Of a stretch of DNA of 64,000 nt, positions 26,143 to 35,134 are shown piece after piece. The number at the start of each line of letters is the position of its first letter. The first letter of the stretch is position 1. Position numbers and translations under genes: made by a program. The notes beneath the pieces were generated by a model. That model was not told the DNA's origin, searched no databases, and worked only from the letters and a program-made list of their open reading frames with translations. The stretch is from DASYGT01 sp035999365 (GTDB lineage Bacteria > Actinomycetota > Actinomycetes > Mycobacteriales > Jatrophihabitantaceae), in assembly GCA_035999365.1 (NCBI GenBank), contig DASYGT010000050.1:186001-250000 (forward strand), in the 5' to 3' direction.

Positions 26143-28578
26143 TTATCGGCTGCGCCGACTCCGTCCCGCGAGAATGAGGGCGGCCCCGCCTCCGATCGCG
26201 GCGAGACCCGAACCGCCCAGGACCACCGTCGGCTGGCCGGTTCTGGCCAGCGGTGGCGTCGTCGCAGTCGGCGGCTGGACGAGCACCGTCTCGCTGGGTA
26301 CGCCGGGGGCCGTGTGTACGAACGGATCGGGCACTCCTCCGAGCAGTAGCGCCTCGACGAAGCTGTAGCAGCCGCTGGCACGCAGGGTCACGGCGGCGGT
26401 CTCGTAGTCACCGTCGCCCGATGTCGGAACGGGGGGCAGCGTTGCCGCCACAGGAGCACGCGTCCAGTCGAGGTGCGCGCAGGAACCGTGGCTGGCAGGG
26501 ACCGGCCCGAGCAACTGCGCGCTGATCGAACCGGTGACACCCGCGGTACCGGTCACGGTGACGCGGTCCCGGATCGCTGCGCCGGCCGTGGCCTCGTTGC
26601 TCGCGGCCTGCGTCTGCAGATCAGGCGTGAGGACGACGGTCGATTCGCTGTCCGTGCCGAGAGGTGTGAGCACCGGCGACCCGGGCATCGACACCGGTGT
26701 CAACGATTCGCGGTAGGTATAGCAGCCGGCGCGGGTCAGACGGACCGGAGCGCTCACATAAGTCCCGTCACCGGTGACGTCGATCGTCGCCGTACCTGCG
26801 GTAAGGGCTGTACCAGAGTGGGCGATGGCGCTCTGCCAAGCGGCGTCGGAGTATTGCCGGCATCCGCTGTGCGGATCGCCGGGCAGCGGGCCGAAGAGGG
26901 TCGCGATCATGGTGGCCCGTTGACCGTTCATTCCTGTGACAAGGATCTTGTCGGTGAGCTCGGCGCCGATCGCGGCGATCTGCGCCGACGCCGTTGTGGA
27001 CACCCGCGGCGTCGTGACGAGTGTCGATTCGTTCGCAGCGGTGGGTAGCGACGTCGCGGTCGCACCGGAGGGTGTGAGGGTGAGCGTTTCGGCCCAGCCC
27101 CAACATCCGGGAAGGGACGCCGCGGGCCCAACGATGGGGTATGTGCCATTGCCGCCGTTGTGGGCTCCGTCGACGTGGGCGGTGACCGGATGCGCGGCCG
27201 ATGCGGTGAACTCGGCGAGGGTGACGTCACTGCACGCACCCGACGGCGGCGCAGGGACGGGCCCGTACAGGGTTGCGGCGATCGTGCCGTCTTCCCCGTC
27301 GTCGCCCGTCACGCTCACCTCGTCGACGAGGGGCTGGCCGGTGATCGTCTGGCCGAGGCTGACACGGGTGACGATGGTCGGAGTCGGCATCTCCGGATCG
27401 GCCGCCTCGAGGGTCCAGGTGGTCGTACCGGGTGGCACGACGAAGGTCGTGGTCGCGTCGACCGGGACATACAGCGGGCCGCCGGGCGGACCCCCGAGCT
27501 CCCGTGCGTGGTACGTGGCGCCGACGGCGAGAGCGCCGAGCGGCGCGGCAGTCGGGCTCGTCCCGGTCGTCACCGAGGGGACAACGACCGTGCCCACGGC
27601 GTCGGTGATCGCGAAGCGGTAACCCGCGACCGGAGTGTGGGTCGGATCGTGGGCCGCGACCTTCACCAGGTACACGGTGCGCAGGCGTCGCACCGGGCCG
27701 GTGTGCTGACCGCCCTGTGTGCTCGGCGGCCCGGTGACGAGCATCCCCTGCTCGCCCGCGCTCGCATATACGTCGACCGACGTCCACGACTGGACCGAGG
27801 CGGCGATGGTGAAGGTCGATGACGTCCCGTCAGGGATCCGGAAACCGACGACGGCCCGGCCCGCCGAGTCGGTGGTCACCGAGTGCACGCTCAGGGTGAC
27901 GTTGGTGCCGCTCACGGAGACGACTGCGCCGGGAACCGGTTTGCCGCTCGCCGATGTCACGCTGACCGTCGCCGAATACGGGGTGTTGGTCGCGGTGTCA
28001 GCCGCCGGCCAGCTGACGACGACGGTGTACGGACCGGCGAGCGATGCGGCCCGGGCGAGCATCGCGTTCGCGCCGGCGACCGACGTGCCACCGCGTCCGT
28101 TGACGAGATAGCTCCATTGCATGCCGCGGTCGATGTGGTCGTACTTGTGGCTGTTCAGTGCGCTCAGTTCGGCGAGCTGCACGTCGGACGTGTCGGCTCG
28201 CGCGTACAAGTGATTCAGCTCGCCGTAGACGGCGTCGGTGATCGTGGCGTGCTTCGTGTACGGCCCGCGCAACGGACCGTGTGCGTTGGCGTCGATGCAG
28301 GTGCCCAGCCGGCCACCCGCGCCGGGCACCTTCCACAGCACGAGGGGCTCGAAGGGTGAGGTGAAGACGCGACCGCCGACCCACGAGCCGCTCGACCCCT
28401 CCGAACCCGGAGTGCCTGCCGCGGCGAAAACCAATGGCGTGAGGATCGCGGCCAGAGCGGTGACCGTGACTGCCACGGCGACGCGGCCGAGGCGGTGGAG
28501 CCAGGGTGCCAGGCCCCGACGCCACGACTTGTGCAGATGGCGATGGTGACCCCGGACCCGGAAGCGATGATTCGACAC
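26143..28578 (-). CDS. Large sortase-anchored (LARTG) surface protein with three Cys-paired repeats
   Basis: 811-residue exported protein. A long basic leader precedes a signal helix (residues 32-54). The region 60-190 contains GTCIDA (Cys94) and DVQLAEL (Gln134), reminiscent of thioester-domain adhesins. An Ig-like segment lies at about 195-275 (PVPGAVVSVSG, DSAGRAVVGF). A prealbumin-like region spans 300-400. Three tandem units of about 120 residues lie at 399-523, 525-650 and 652-767. Each starts VSVTG/ILVTG/VTVTG, then TLYGPVP-type motif and one early and one late Cys (449/492, 573/619, 700/737). LARTG (777-781), a hydrophobic helix and SRRSR form a class E-type sorting signal. No sortase gene is in the window. 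Likely a cell-wall adhesin or stalk; the ligand is unknown. Confidence 0.82.
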   Translation of the reverse strand: MSNHRFRVRGHHRHLHKSWRRGLAPWLHRLGRVAVAVTVTALAAILTPLVFAAAGTPGSEGSSGSWVGGRVFTSPFEPLVLWKVPGAGGRLGTCIDANAHGPLRGPYTKHATITDAVYGELNHLYARADTSDVQLAELSALNSHKYDHIDRGMQWSYLVNGRGGTSVAGANAMLARAASLAGPYTVVVSWPAADTATNTPYSATVSVTSASGKPVPGAVVSVSGTNVTLSVHSVTTDSAGRAVVGFRIPDGTSSTFTIAASVQSWTSVDVYASAGEQGMLVTGPPSTQGGQHTGPVRRLRTVYLVKVAAHDPTHTPVAGYRFAITDAVGTVVVPSVTTGTSPTAAPLGALAVGATYHARELGGPPGGPLYVPVDATTTFVVPPGTTTWTLEAADPEMPTPTIVTRVSLGQTITGQPLVDEVSVTGDDGEDGTIAATLYGPVPAPPSGACSDVTLAEFTASAAHPVTAHVDGAHNGGNGTYPIVGPAASLPGCWGWAETLTLTPSGATATSLPTAANESTLVTTPRVSTTASAQIAAIGAELTDKILVTGMNGQRATMIATLFGPLPGDPHSGCRQYSDAAWQSAIAHSGTALTAGTATIDVTGDGTYVSAPVRLTRAGCYTYRESLTPVSMPGSPVLTPLGTDSESTVVLTPDLQTQAASNEATAGAAIRDRVTVTGTAGVTGSISAQLLGPVPASHGSCAHLDWTRAPVAATLPPVPTSGDGDYETAAVTLRASGCYSFVEALLLGGVPDPFVHTAPGVPSETVLVQPPTATTPPLARTGQPTVVLGGSGLAAIGGGAALILAGRSRRSR

Positions 28579-28617
28579 GTCGGCCTTCCCCGTTGTGAAC
28601 GTCGTGCGCGAGCAGTG

Positions 28618-28658
28618 GAGCGAACCGCCTCGCGGCGGCCGCGCTCCGAGGTTCGCTC
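28618..28658. terminator. Hairpin between tam and surface-protein gene
   Basis: Perfect 9-bp inverted repeat GAGCGAACC (28618-28626) / GGTTCGCTC (28650-28658) around an inner GCGGCCGC palindrome. On the minus strand it lies 70 bases past the tam stop and 40 bases before the surface-protein ATG. It could end tam transcription or act in the leader of the surface gene. Confidence 0.5.
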
Positions 28659-28728
28659 AGGAGGTCGCATGTCGTGGCTGTCTGTCGCCGCCCTGTGGAC
28701 GGTCGTCGGGGTGTGGACGGCGAACTTG

Positions 28729-29505
28729 TCAGCCGTTGGCTCGATGTGCCACGGCGAAGATGCGCCGGAACGGGAACAGCGTGCCGTGCGGGCCAGGGGG
28801 ATAGGCGCGTCGCAGCGCGTCGGCGTATTCGGTTTCGAACGCGGCGGCGTCGGTCGTGTCGAGTGCCGCCAGCACCGGTCGCAGGCCGGTGCCGCGAACC
28901 CACTCGAGAACCGGGTCGACTCCCTGCAGCACGTGGAGGTAGGTGGTCTCCCACACGTCGACCGTCAGCCCCTCGTGGAGGAGCAAGGCCGCGTAGGTCG
29001 ACGGGGTGCCGACTGCGTCGTCATGACGGAGCACCTCACCGAGCTGCGCACGCCAGCGTGCGGACAAGGCGAGATTGCGCATCAGCCCGTGCGACGGCGC
29101 CTCGAAGTTGCCCGGCACCTGCAGGGCGATCCACCCCCCGGGCGGCAGCCCAGCGGCCCACCGCTGGAACAGCTGCTGGTGGCGCGGAACCCATTGCAGC
29201 GTTGCGTTGCTGACGATCACGTCGACGTCGGCCGGCGGCTGCCAGTCGGCGACATCGCCCATGCGGAAGGTGAGCCGGTCGCCGGTCAGCTCCGCCGCCC
29301 TGTCGATCATCTCGGGGGACGAGTCGATTCCTTCTATCGCGGCCTCCGGCCACCGCCGCGCGAGAAGCTCCGTGAGCGTGCCCGGACCGCAGCCCAGGTC
29401 GACCACCCGGCGTGGGGCGTCATGCCCGATTCTGGCGACCAAGTCGAGGAACGGGCGGCCGCGTTCGCCGGCGTATCGGGCGTATTGCGCTGGGTCCCAC
29501 CTCAT
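28729..29505 (-). CDS. tam: Trans-aconitate 2-methyltransferase
   Basis: 258-residue SAM-dependent class I methyltransferase closely resembling Tam, which methylates trans-aconitate, a by-product inhibiting aconitase. The N-terminal RWDPAQYARYAGERGRPFLDL is characteristic. Motif I is VVDLGCGPGTL (34-44) and IVSNATLQWVPRH is near 96-108. The C-terminal region LEWVRGTGLRPVL matches the family. Cytosolic. It is divergent from a MarR gene; the 53-base gap holds a perfect palindrome (29518-29543), so tam is probably repressed by that regulator. Confidence 0.93.
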   Translation of the reverse strand: MRWDPAQYARYAGERGRPFLDLVARIGHDAPRRVVDLGCGPGTLTELLARRWPEAAIEGIDSSPEMIDRAAELTGDRLTFRMGDVADWQPPADVDVIVSNATLQWVPRHQQLFQRWAAGLPPGGWIALQVPGNFEAPSHGLMRNLALSARWRAQLGEVLRHDDAVGTPSTYAALLLHEGLTVDVWETTYLHVLQGVDPVLEWVRGTGLRPVLAALDTTDAAAFETEYADALRRAYPPGPHGTLFPFRRIFAVAHRANG

Positions 29506-29517
29506 GGTGATCCTCTC

Positions 29518-29543
29518 GACGTCAAGAAATATATCTTGACGTC
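29518..29543. promoter_or_regulatory. Palindromic operator shared by tam and marR-like gene
   Basis: Perfect 10-bp inverted repeat GACGTCAAGA (29518-29527) / TCTTGACGTC (29534-29543) separated by AATATA. The right arm also forms the self-palindrome TTGACGTCAA continuing into a near-symmetric ATATC...GGGATAT. AT-rich content stands out from the surroundings. Symmetry and position between divergent tam and MarR genes mark it as the likely MarR-family binding site. Confidence 0.75.
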
Positions 29544-29558
29544 AAGGGATATGGCACC

Positions 29559-30062
29559 ATGGTGGTCATGCGGGACGAAGTCGACGAGATCGTCGCAGCA
29601 TGGCGCCGCGAGCGGCCCGATCTTGATGTCACGCCGCTGCAGGTGCTCTCGCGCGTCAGCCGCCTGGCCGACGTCCTCGCCGAGCGGCGCACCGCCGCGT
29701 TCGTGGAACACGGCCTGCAGGCGCACGAGTTCGACGTGCTCTCGGCGCTGCGCCGCGCGGGAGAGCCATTCGAGCTGACCGCTGGTGAGCTGAGCGCGCT
29801 GACCCACGTCACGTCGGGAACCATGACCAGCCGCCTCGACCGTCTCACCGGCCGCAGTCTCGTGTCGCGGCACAACGATCCGGACGACGGCCGGTTGGTG
29901 CGCGTGCGCCTGACGGTGGCGGGGCGCCGTCGGGTCGACGCCGCGCTCGTCGCGCTCCTCGAGTCCGAGCACCAACTTCTCGCGGTCCTCGCGGCCGGAG
30001 ACCATGCCCGGCTCGCGGCCGGCCTGCGCGCTCTGCTGCTCGCGGCCGACCCGCCCGATTGA
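29559..30062 (+). CDS. MarR-family transcriptional regulator
   Basis: 167-residue winged-helix repressor of the MarR family. The recognition helix region is LTAGELSALTHVTSGTMTSRLDRL (76-99), followed by the wing DPDDGRLVRVRLT (~108-120). Dimerisation helices lie at both ends. The gene sits next to the palindrome at 29518-29543 and divergent to tam, so autoregulation and control of tam are likely. Its stop overlaps the TTG of the MFS-Tmk fusion gene by 3 bases, so the fusion may be partly co-transcribed. ATG 29559 is used; ATG 29568 is an alternative. Ligand unknown. Confidence 0.88.
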   Translation: MVVMRDEVDEIVAAWRRERPDLDVTPLQVLSRVSRLADVLAERRTAAFVEHGLQAHEFDVLSALRRAGEPFELTAGELSALTHVTSGTMTSRLDRLTGRSLVSRHNDPDDGRLVRVRLTVAGRRRVDAALVALLESEHQLLAVLAAGDHARLAAGLRALLLAADPPD

Positions 30063-32266
30063 GTAGACGCGCTGAGGAATCCCCGATATCGACGAGAGAA
30101 GGCAGCGGCCACCCGTCAGAGGTCGCAGCTACTCTGATCCGGTCACTGGCTGACCCGAGGGGGATCGCGATCAGCGCCGACCAGGCCGCTCAGGGCCCGC
30201 AGCCGGCTCCCGGCGCCACGGCCGCGGTGTCCTCGGCCGCGGCGGTCCGCGGAGTGCTGCGGGTAACCCCCTTTCGGCGGCTCTGGTATTCCACCGCGCT
30301 GTCGAGCCTCGGCGACTGGCTCGGGCTGCTCGCGACAACCGCGCTGGCCACGTCGCTGACCCATACCTATCAGGCGCAGAACTACGCACTGGGCGGCGTG
30401 CTCGTCGTGAAACTGCTCCCGGCGATCGTGCTCGGGCCGGTAGCGGGTGCCTTCGCCGACCGCTTCGATCGGCGTCGGACGATGGTCGTCTCCGACGCCA
30501 TCCGCTTCGTGCTGTTTCTCACCATCCCGCTCGTCCACACGGTCGCATGGCTGCTGATCGCCAGCTTCCTGATCGAATGCGTCAGCCTCTTCTGGCTGCC
30601 CGCCAAGGATGCGTCGGTGCCCAACCTCGTTCGGCGCGATCAGATCGAGGCGGCGAATCAGCTCAGCCTGGTCACCACCTACGGCTTCACGCCGGTGCTG
30701 GGTGCGGCGCTGTTCTCGATGCTCTCGCTGATCACGAATGTGCTGGCGAGACACCTGCACTTCTTCCGGGCCCAGCCGGTGAACCTTGCGCTGTACTTCA
30801 ACGCCGCGACCTTCCTGTTCGGTGCGCTCGTCGTGCTGTTCATCCCTGAGATCAGCGGGCATCGCGATGGGCAGCCCCCCGAGGAGCAGCCCGGCTTGAT
30901 CAGTCTCATGCGCGAGGGCATCGCATTCGTGCGCAGCTCACGCCTCGTGGGCGGGCTGATCATCGGCCTGACGGGCGCCTTCGCCGGCGGTGGCGCCGTG
31001 ATCGGGGCCGGCAAGCTGTTCGTCACCAGCCTGGGCGGAGGCAACGCCGCGTACGGCGTTCTGTTCGGGTCCGTGTTCGTCGGCCTCGGCACCGGTATGG
31101 CGTTCGGGCCGCGCATCGCCCGTGAACTGTCGAGGCGCCGATTGTTCGGCCTGGCGATCGTCTTTGCCGGGACCTGTCTGGTGCTCGTTGCCGTCATGCC
31201 GCAGGTCGCACTCGCGATGATCTTCGTGATCGGTGTTGGCTTCGGTGCGGGCGTTGCCTACCTGGCCGGGATGACGTTGATGGGGACCGACGTCCAGGAC
31301 GAGATGCGCGGACGTGTCTTCGCGTTCCTGCAATCGCTCATCCGCATCGTGCTCATCGCCGCACTCGCCGCGGTGCCCTTCGTCGTCGCCCAGGTAGGGC
31401 GCAGGCACGTCTCCGTCGCAGGTATCCACGCGACGGTCGACGGCACGCGCATCGTGCTGATCGCGGGAGGCCTGTTCGCGCTGGCCGCTGGGCTGCTCGC
31501 CTATCGCAAGATGGACGAGCGGCAGCAGATGTCGGTCTGGACCGACCTTCGGACCTCGATGCGCGGCGACTCGTCGGTACGCCGCCGGATGCGCAGTGGG
31601 AGCGTCTTCGTCGCGTTCGAGGGTGGCGAAGGGGCCGGGAAGTCGACACAGATCGAGCTCCTCGCCGCGTCTCTTCGCGCAGCCGGGCGCGCCGTGACCG
31701 TGACGCACGAGCCCGGTGCAACGCCGGTCGGTGGTCGCATTCGCGATCTGGTGCTGCACCACGACGAACGGATCACCCCCCGCGCCGAAGCGCTGCTCTT
31801 TGCCGCTGATCGCGCACACCACGTCGAGACGGTGATCCGGCCCGCGCTCGAGGCGGGCGAGGTCGTCCTGACGGACCGCTACATCGACTCCTCCCTCGCC
31901 TATCAAGGGGCCGGGCGGCACCTGTCCGTCGAGGACGTCCAACGGTTGTCGCGGTGGGCCACCGGAGGTTTGCGACCTGATCTCACCGTGCTCCTCGACC
32001 TGCCCGCTGATCGCGGGCTGGCTCGCGCCGAGCACCGCGGTGACGACGCCGACAAGCTCGAGTCGGAGTCGCTCGAATTCCACGAGAAGGTCCGGGCTGC
32101 CTTCCGCGCGCTCGCCGACGCGGAGCCCCGGCGCTATCTCATCGTCGACGCGACGCTGGCGCAGGAGCAGATCGCGGCGGAGGTACTTGCGCGGGTCGAG
32201 GTGCTGTTCACGCCACGCCGAGGAGCGCTGCGCCACGGTTTGCACCACGCTCCGGCGAAGTCATGA
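30059..32266 (+). CDS. Fusion: MFS transporter plus thymidylate kinase
   Basis: 735-residue two-domain protein. Residues ~70-485 are a 10-12 helix MFS transporter: FRRLWYSTALSSLGDWLGLLA at the start, and the cytoplasmic loop ADRFDRRR (133-140) is the MFS A motif. Residues ~514-725 are a complete dTMP kinase, with P-loop GGEGAGKST (522-530) and TDRYIDSSLAYQG (605-617), phosphorylating dTMP to dTDP. No stop or restart separates them. This fusion architecture is known in some actinobacteria. Its kinase end overlaps holB by ATGA. Start TTG 30059 is uncertain: residues 1-60 are low-complexity. No other tmk is in the window, so this is probably the cell's dTMP kinase. Confidence 0.9.
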   Translation: MSRRAEESPISTREGSGHPSEVAATLIRSLADPRGIAISADQAAQGPQPAPGATAAVSSAAAVRGVLRVTPFRRLWYSTALSSLGDWLGLLATTALATSLTHTYQAQNYALGGVLVVKLLPAIVLGPVAGAFADRFDRRRTMVVSDAIRFVLFLTIPLVHTVAWLLIASFLIECVSLFWLPAKDASVPNLVRRDQIEAANQLSLVTTYGFTPVLGAALFSMLSLITNVLARHLHFFRAQPVNLALYFNAATFLFGALVVLFIPEISGHRDGQPPEEQPGLISLMREGIAFVRSSRLVGGLIIGLTGAFAGGGAVIGAGKLFVTSLGGGNAAYGVLFGSVFVGLGTGMAFGPRIARELSRRRLFGLAIVFAGTCLVLVAVMPQVALAMIFVIGVGFGAGVAYLAGMTLMGTDVQDEMRGRVFAFLQSLIRIVLIAALAAVPFVVAQVGRRHVSVAGIHATVDGTRIVLIAGGLFALAAGLLAYRKMDERQQMSVWTDLRTSMRGDSSVRRRMRSGSVFVAFEGGEGAGKSTQIELLAASLRAAGRAVTVTHEPGATPVGGRIRDLVLHHDERITPRAEALLFAADRAHHVETVIRPALEAGEVVLTDRYIDSSLAYQGAGRHLSVEDVQRLSRWATGGLRPDLTVLLDLPADRGLARAEHRGDDADKLESESLEFHEKVRAAFRALADAEPRRYLIVDATLAQEQIAAEVLARVEVLFTPRRGALRHGLHHAPAKS

Positions 32267-33453
32267 GCGGCGTGTGGGACGACCTCGTCGGTCAGGGTGA
32301 GACGGTGGCGACGTTGCGTGACGCTGCTGCCTCGGCCGCCGCGCTGACGCGAGACGAGGACGCGCCCGGTGGCTCAATGACGCACGCGTGGTTGTTCACC
32401 GGGCCACCCGGCTCCGGCCGGTCGGTGGCAGCACGTGCATTTGCTGCGGCCCTCGAATGTGAGCGCGACGGGGCCGGGTGCGGCGAGTGCGCGGGATGCC
32501 GGGCGGTGCGCAACGGCGTACACCCCGATGTGCACGCCGTCGTCCCCGAGGGGCTCTCGATCGGCGTTGCCGAGATGCGTGCGGTGGTCGGCACCGCCGC
32601 CCGCCGTCCGGCACTCGGTCGCTGGCAGGTAGTGGTCATCGAGGACGCCGATCGGCTCACCGAGCAGGCGGGCAACGCGCTGCTGAAGGCGGTGGAGGAG
32701 CCACCCGAGCGCACCGTGTTCCTGCTCTGCGCGCCATCGACGCATCCCGACGACATGTCGGTGACGCTGCGCTCGCGGTGCCGGCTCGTCGCGCTGCGCA
32801 CGCCTCCCGCCGCGGCCGTAGCCGATGTGCTGATCGGCAGCGGTCTCGACGACGCGACCGCTCGCTGGGCCGCTGCTGTCGGCCAGGGGCACATCGGCAG
32901 GTCCCGGCGACTGGTTCGTGACGCCGCCGCACGCGATCGACGCGCCGAGGTGCTGGCGATCCCAGCCTCTCTGACCTCCATGCAAGCCTGTCTCGATGCG
33001 GCTGACCGGCTCGTGAGTGCCGCCGAGGCAGAGGCCGCGGCACATTCAGCGGGTCTTGACGACGACGAGATGACGGCGCTGCAGACCGCACTCGGCGCCG
33101 GCGGCACCGGCAAGGGTGCCGCGACAGCCGCGCGAGGTATGTCCGGCGCACTCAAGGATCTCGAGCGGAGGCAGAAGTCCCGAGCCACGCGGGCGCAACG
33201 CGACGCCCTTGATCGCGCTCTCACCGACCTCGCCGCCTTCTATCGAGACGTGCTGCTGGTGCACGCGGGCGCGAGCGTCGCGTCGGCGCATCCGGATTTC
33301 GACGACGACGTGCGTGCGGTCGCGGCGCAGGTGTCGCCAGCCGGCGTATTGCAGCGCCTCGATGAAGTTCTCGGGTGCCGCGAGGCTCTCGAACTCAATG
33401 TGAAGCCGCGCATTGCGGTCGAGGCGATGGCTGCGGCGCTGCGCCTGCCCTAG
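32263..33453 (+). CDS. holB: DNA polymerase III delta' subunit
   Basis: 396-residue clamp-loader subunit of the AAA+ class, acting at the replication fork. P-loop GPPGSGRS (47-54) has Arg in place of the catalytic Lys, common in actinobacterial delta'. A zinc-binding Cys set at Cys66, Cys73, Cys76, Cys79 (CGECAGC) follows. The sensor region is EDADRLTEQAGNALLKAVEEPP. The C-terminal third (about 260-396) is a helical collar with a Gly-rich inserted loop near 285-300. It overlaps the MFS-Tmk gene and is followed by the PSP1 gene, preserving the tmk-holB-yaaT order of Firmicutes. Confidence 0.93.
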   Translation: MSGVWDDLVGQGETVATLRDAAASAAALTRDEDAPGGSMTHAWLFTGPPGSGRSVAARAFAAALECERDGAGCGECAGCRAVRNGVHPDVHAVVPEGLSIGVAEMRAVVGTAARRPALGRWQVVVIEDADRLTEQAGNALLKAVEEPPERTVFLLCAPSTHPDDMSVTLRSRCRLVALRTPPAAAVADVLIGSGLDDATARWAAAVGQGHIGRSRRLVRDAAARDRRAEVLAIPASLTSMQACLDAADRLVSAAEAEAAAHSAGLDDDEMTALQTALGAGGTGKGAATAARGMSGALKDLERRQKSRATRAQRDALDRALTDLAAFYRDVLLVHAGASVASAHPDFDDDVRAVAAQVSPAGVLQRLDEVLGCREALELNVKPRIAVEAMAAALRLP

Positions 33454-33463
33454 GGTGACGGCC

Positions 33464-34312
33464 GTGGCCATGGTGTGTGCGGTCGTCTTCCAGCGGCAGG
33501 GGCGGCTGTACTACGCCGACCCGGGCGGCCTCAGCGCGCAGGTGGGCGACCGGGTCCTGTACCCGACCGAATCCGCCCCCGAAGTAGCCGAGGTCATGTG
33601 GGCGCCACAGTGGGTGGACGAGGAGTTCGGCGCGCTCCCCGTCCTCGTCGGCCCCGCTACCGACAAAGATCTCGACGCAGCCGAACGCAGCCGCAAGAAG
33701 CGGGCACTCGCCCGCGTCGCGGCGAAACGCCTCATCCGTGAGCACGATCTGCCGATGAAGCTGAGCGGGGTCGACTACGTCGTTGCGACGAACCACACCA
33801 CCGTGTACTTCACCGCGCCGCACCGCGTCGACTTCCGGTCGTTGGTCCGCGACTTGTCGGCCACGATGGACGGCCGCGTCGAGCTGCGCCAGCTGTCAGC
33901 CCGCGACGAGGCTCGCCTCACCGGTGGCATCGGTTCGTGTGGACGCGAGTTGTGCTGCTCGACGTTTCTCGTCGACTTCGAACCGGTGTCCGTGCGGATG
34001 GCCAAGGATCAGGACCTGCCGTTGAATCCGCTGCGTATCTCCGGCGCATGCGGTCGGCTCATGTGCTGTCTGAAGTACGAGCACCCGCTGTACGAAGAAG
34101 CCCGCAACAGCTGGCCGCAGGACGGTGAGCAGGTCGACACACCGGCCGGGGAGGGCACCGTTGTGGGACGCAACGTGCCCGGCGAGGCCGTCGTGGTGCG
34201 AATGGCTGCAGACGGGAAGGTGAGCCGGTGCGCACTCGCATCGGTGTGCACGAGTCGCAGGGCGTACGAGTCCGGACCGGGACAGGGGTCGAGCGACACA
34301 CCCCCGTCCTGA
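33464..34312 (+). CDS. PSP1 domain protein (YaaT/RicT-like)
   Basis: 282-residue cytosolic protein of the PSP1/YaaT family. Two diagnostic Cys motifs: GSCGRELCCSTF (~159-170) and GACGRLMCCLKYEH (~197-210). In Bacillus, YaaT (RicT) with RicA/RicF binds Fe-S clusters and tunes RNase Y-dependent mRNA processing. No RicA/RicF partner is visible here, so the actinobacterial role is open. GTG 33464 is chosen: it is 7 bases after a TAGGGT -10-like box that overlaps the holB stop. ATG 33470 is the alternative. Gene order after holB is conserved across phyla. Confidence 0.87.
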   Translation: MAMVCAVVFQRQGRLYYADPGGLSAQVGDRVLYPTESAPEVAEVMWAPQWVDEEFGALPVLVGPATDKDLDAAERSRKKRALARVAAKRLIREHDLPMKLSGVDYVVATNHTTVYFTAPHRVDFRSLVRDLSATMDGRVELRQLSARDEARLTGGIGSCGRELCCSTFLVDFEPVSVRMAKDQDLPLNPLRISGACGRLMCCLKYEHPLYEEARNSWPQDGEQVDTPAGEGTVVGRNVPGEAVVVRMAADGKVSRCALASVCTSRRAYESGPGQGSSDTPPS

Positions 34313-34334
34313 GCCGGGAGCCGGACCCTGGCGT

Positions 34335-35093
34335 CTAGCTGTCCGCGGCGGGCTTCGCGGCGGTGATGAGTCGGCGCGCTGAGTGGCACCCGAACGAACC
34401 TTGAGCCTCGATCAGCTCGTGCAGTGCACGCAGCCGGTCATGGTATTTGTCGACGCTGAAGTCAGGGACCGTCCAGACGACCTTTCGCAGGAAATAGACC
34501 ACCGCTCCGATGTCGTAGAACTCCAGACGCAGACGCTCGTCGCGCACGTCGAGTACGTCGAGCCCTGCGGCACGCGCACCGTCGAGCTCGGCATCGCCGC
34601 ACTCGACGTCTGACTGCGGTCCGAGGAAGAACTCGTAGAGCTCGGCGTTGCTGCGGGAACCGACATGCTGGGCGAAATAGATGCCGCCCGGCCTCAGGAC
34701 ACGGGCAATCTCCTGCCACCAGACATCGGTCGGGTGGCGACTGGAGACGAGGTCGAATGCCTCTGCGGCAAACGGAAGCGGAGGGCCCGACGGCAGGGCA
34801 ACCACCGCAACCCCGCGGGGATGCAGCACCCGTGTCGCCCGGACAACATTGGGTGGCCACGCCTCAGTCGCCACCATCACGGCCGGGTAATCGTCGATGC
34901 CGGCGAGCACCTCGCCGCCGCCGGTCTGCAGATCGAGAGCCGCACGCGCCTGTCGAAGTCGCTGACGCAGCAGTCCCTGGTAGCCCCATGACGGACGTTG
35001 CTCAGTGGCACGGCCGTCGAGCCAGGAGAAATCCCACCCGGACACTTCGGTTGCCGCAGCTTCCGCGACGAGGCTTTCGAACGAACCTGGCAT
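34335..35093 (-). CDS. Class I SAM-dependent methyltransferase
   Basis: 252-residue methyltransferase. Motif I is in ALDLQTGGGEVLAGI, motif II/III region is VVALPSGPPLPFAAEAFDLVSSRHP, then QEIARVLRPGGIYFAQHVG, typical of UbiE-like enzymes acting on small molecules or rRNA. C-terminal VVYFLRKVVWTVPDFSVDKY is a conserved tail of this actinobacterial subgroup. I chose ATG 35093; the longer frame (ATG 35174) would overlap the upstream GDPD gene. The two genes are in the same direction, 41 bases apart. Substrate unknown. Confidence 0.82.
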   Translation of the reverse strand: MPGSFESLVAEAAATEVSGWDFSWLDGRATEQRPSWGYQGLLRQRLRQARAALDLQTGGGEVLAGIDDYPAVMVATEAWPPNVVRATRVLHPRGVAVVALPSGPPLPFAAEAFDLVSSRHPTDVWWQEIARVLRPGGIYFAQHVGSRSNAELYEFFLGPQSDVECGDAELDGARAAGLDVLDVRDERLRLEFYDIGAVVYFLRKVVWTVPDFSVDKYHDRLRALHELIEAQGSFGCHSARRLITAAKPAADS

Positions 35094-35134
35094 GCGTGCA
35101 ACGTATCGAGCCGGCCGCCCGACCCGGCGGGGTG

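Noticed and set aside
28495..29778. A 427-codon plus-strand frame opposite tam
   Set aside because: Antisense to tam and crosses the palindromic operator; no domain pattern.
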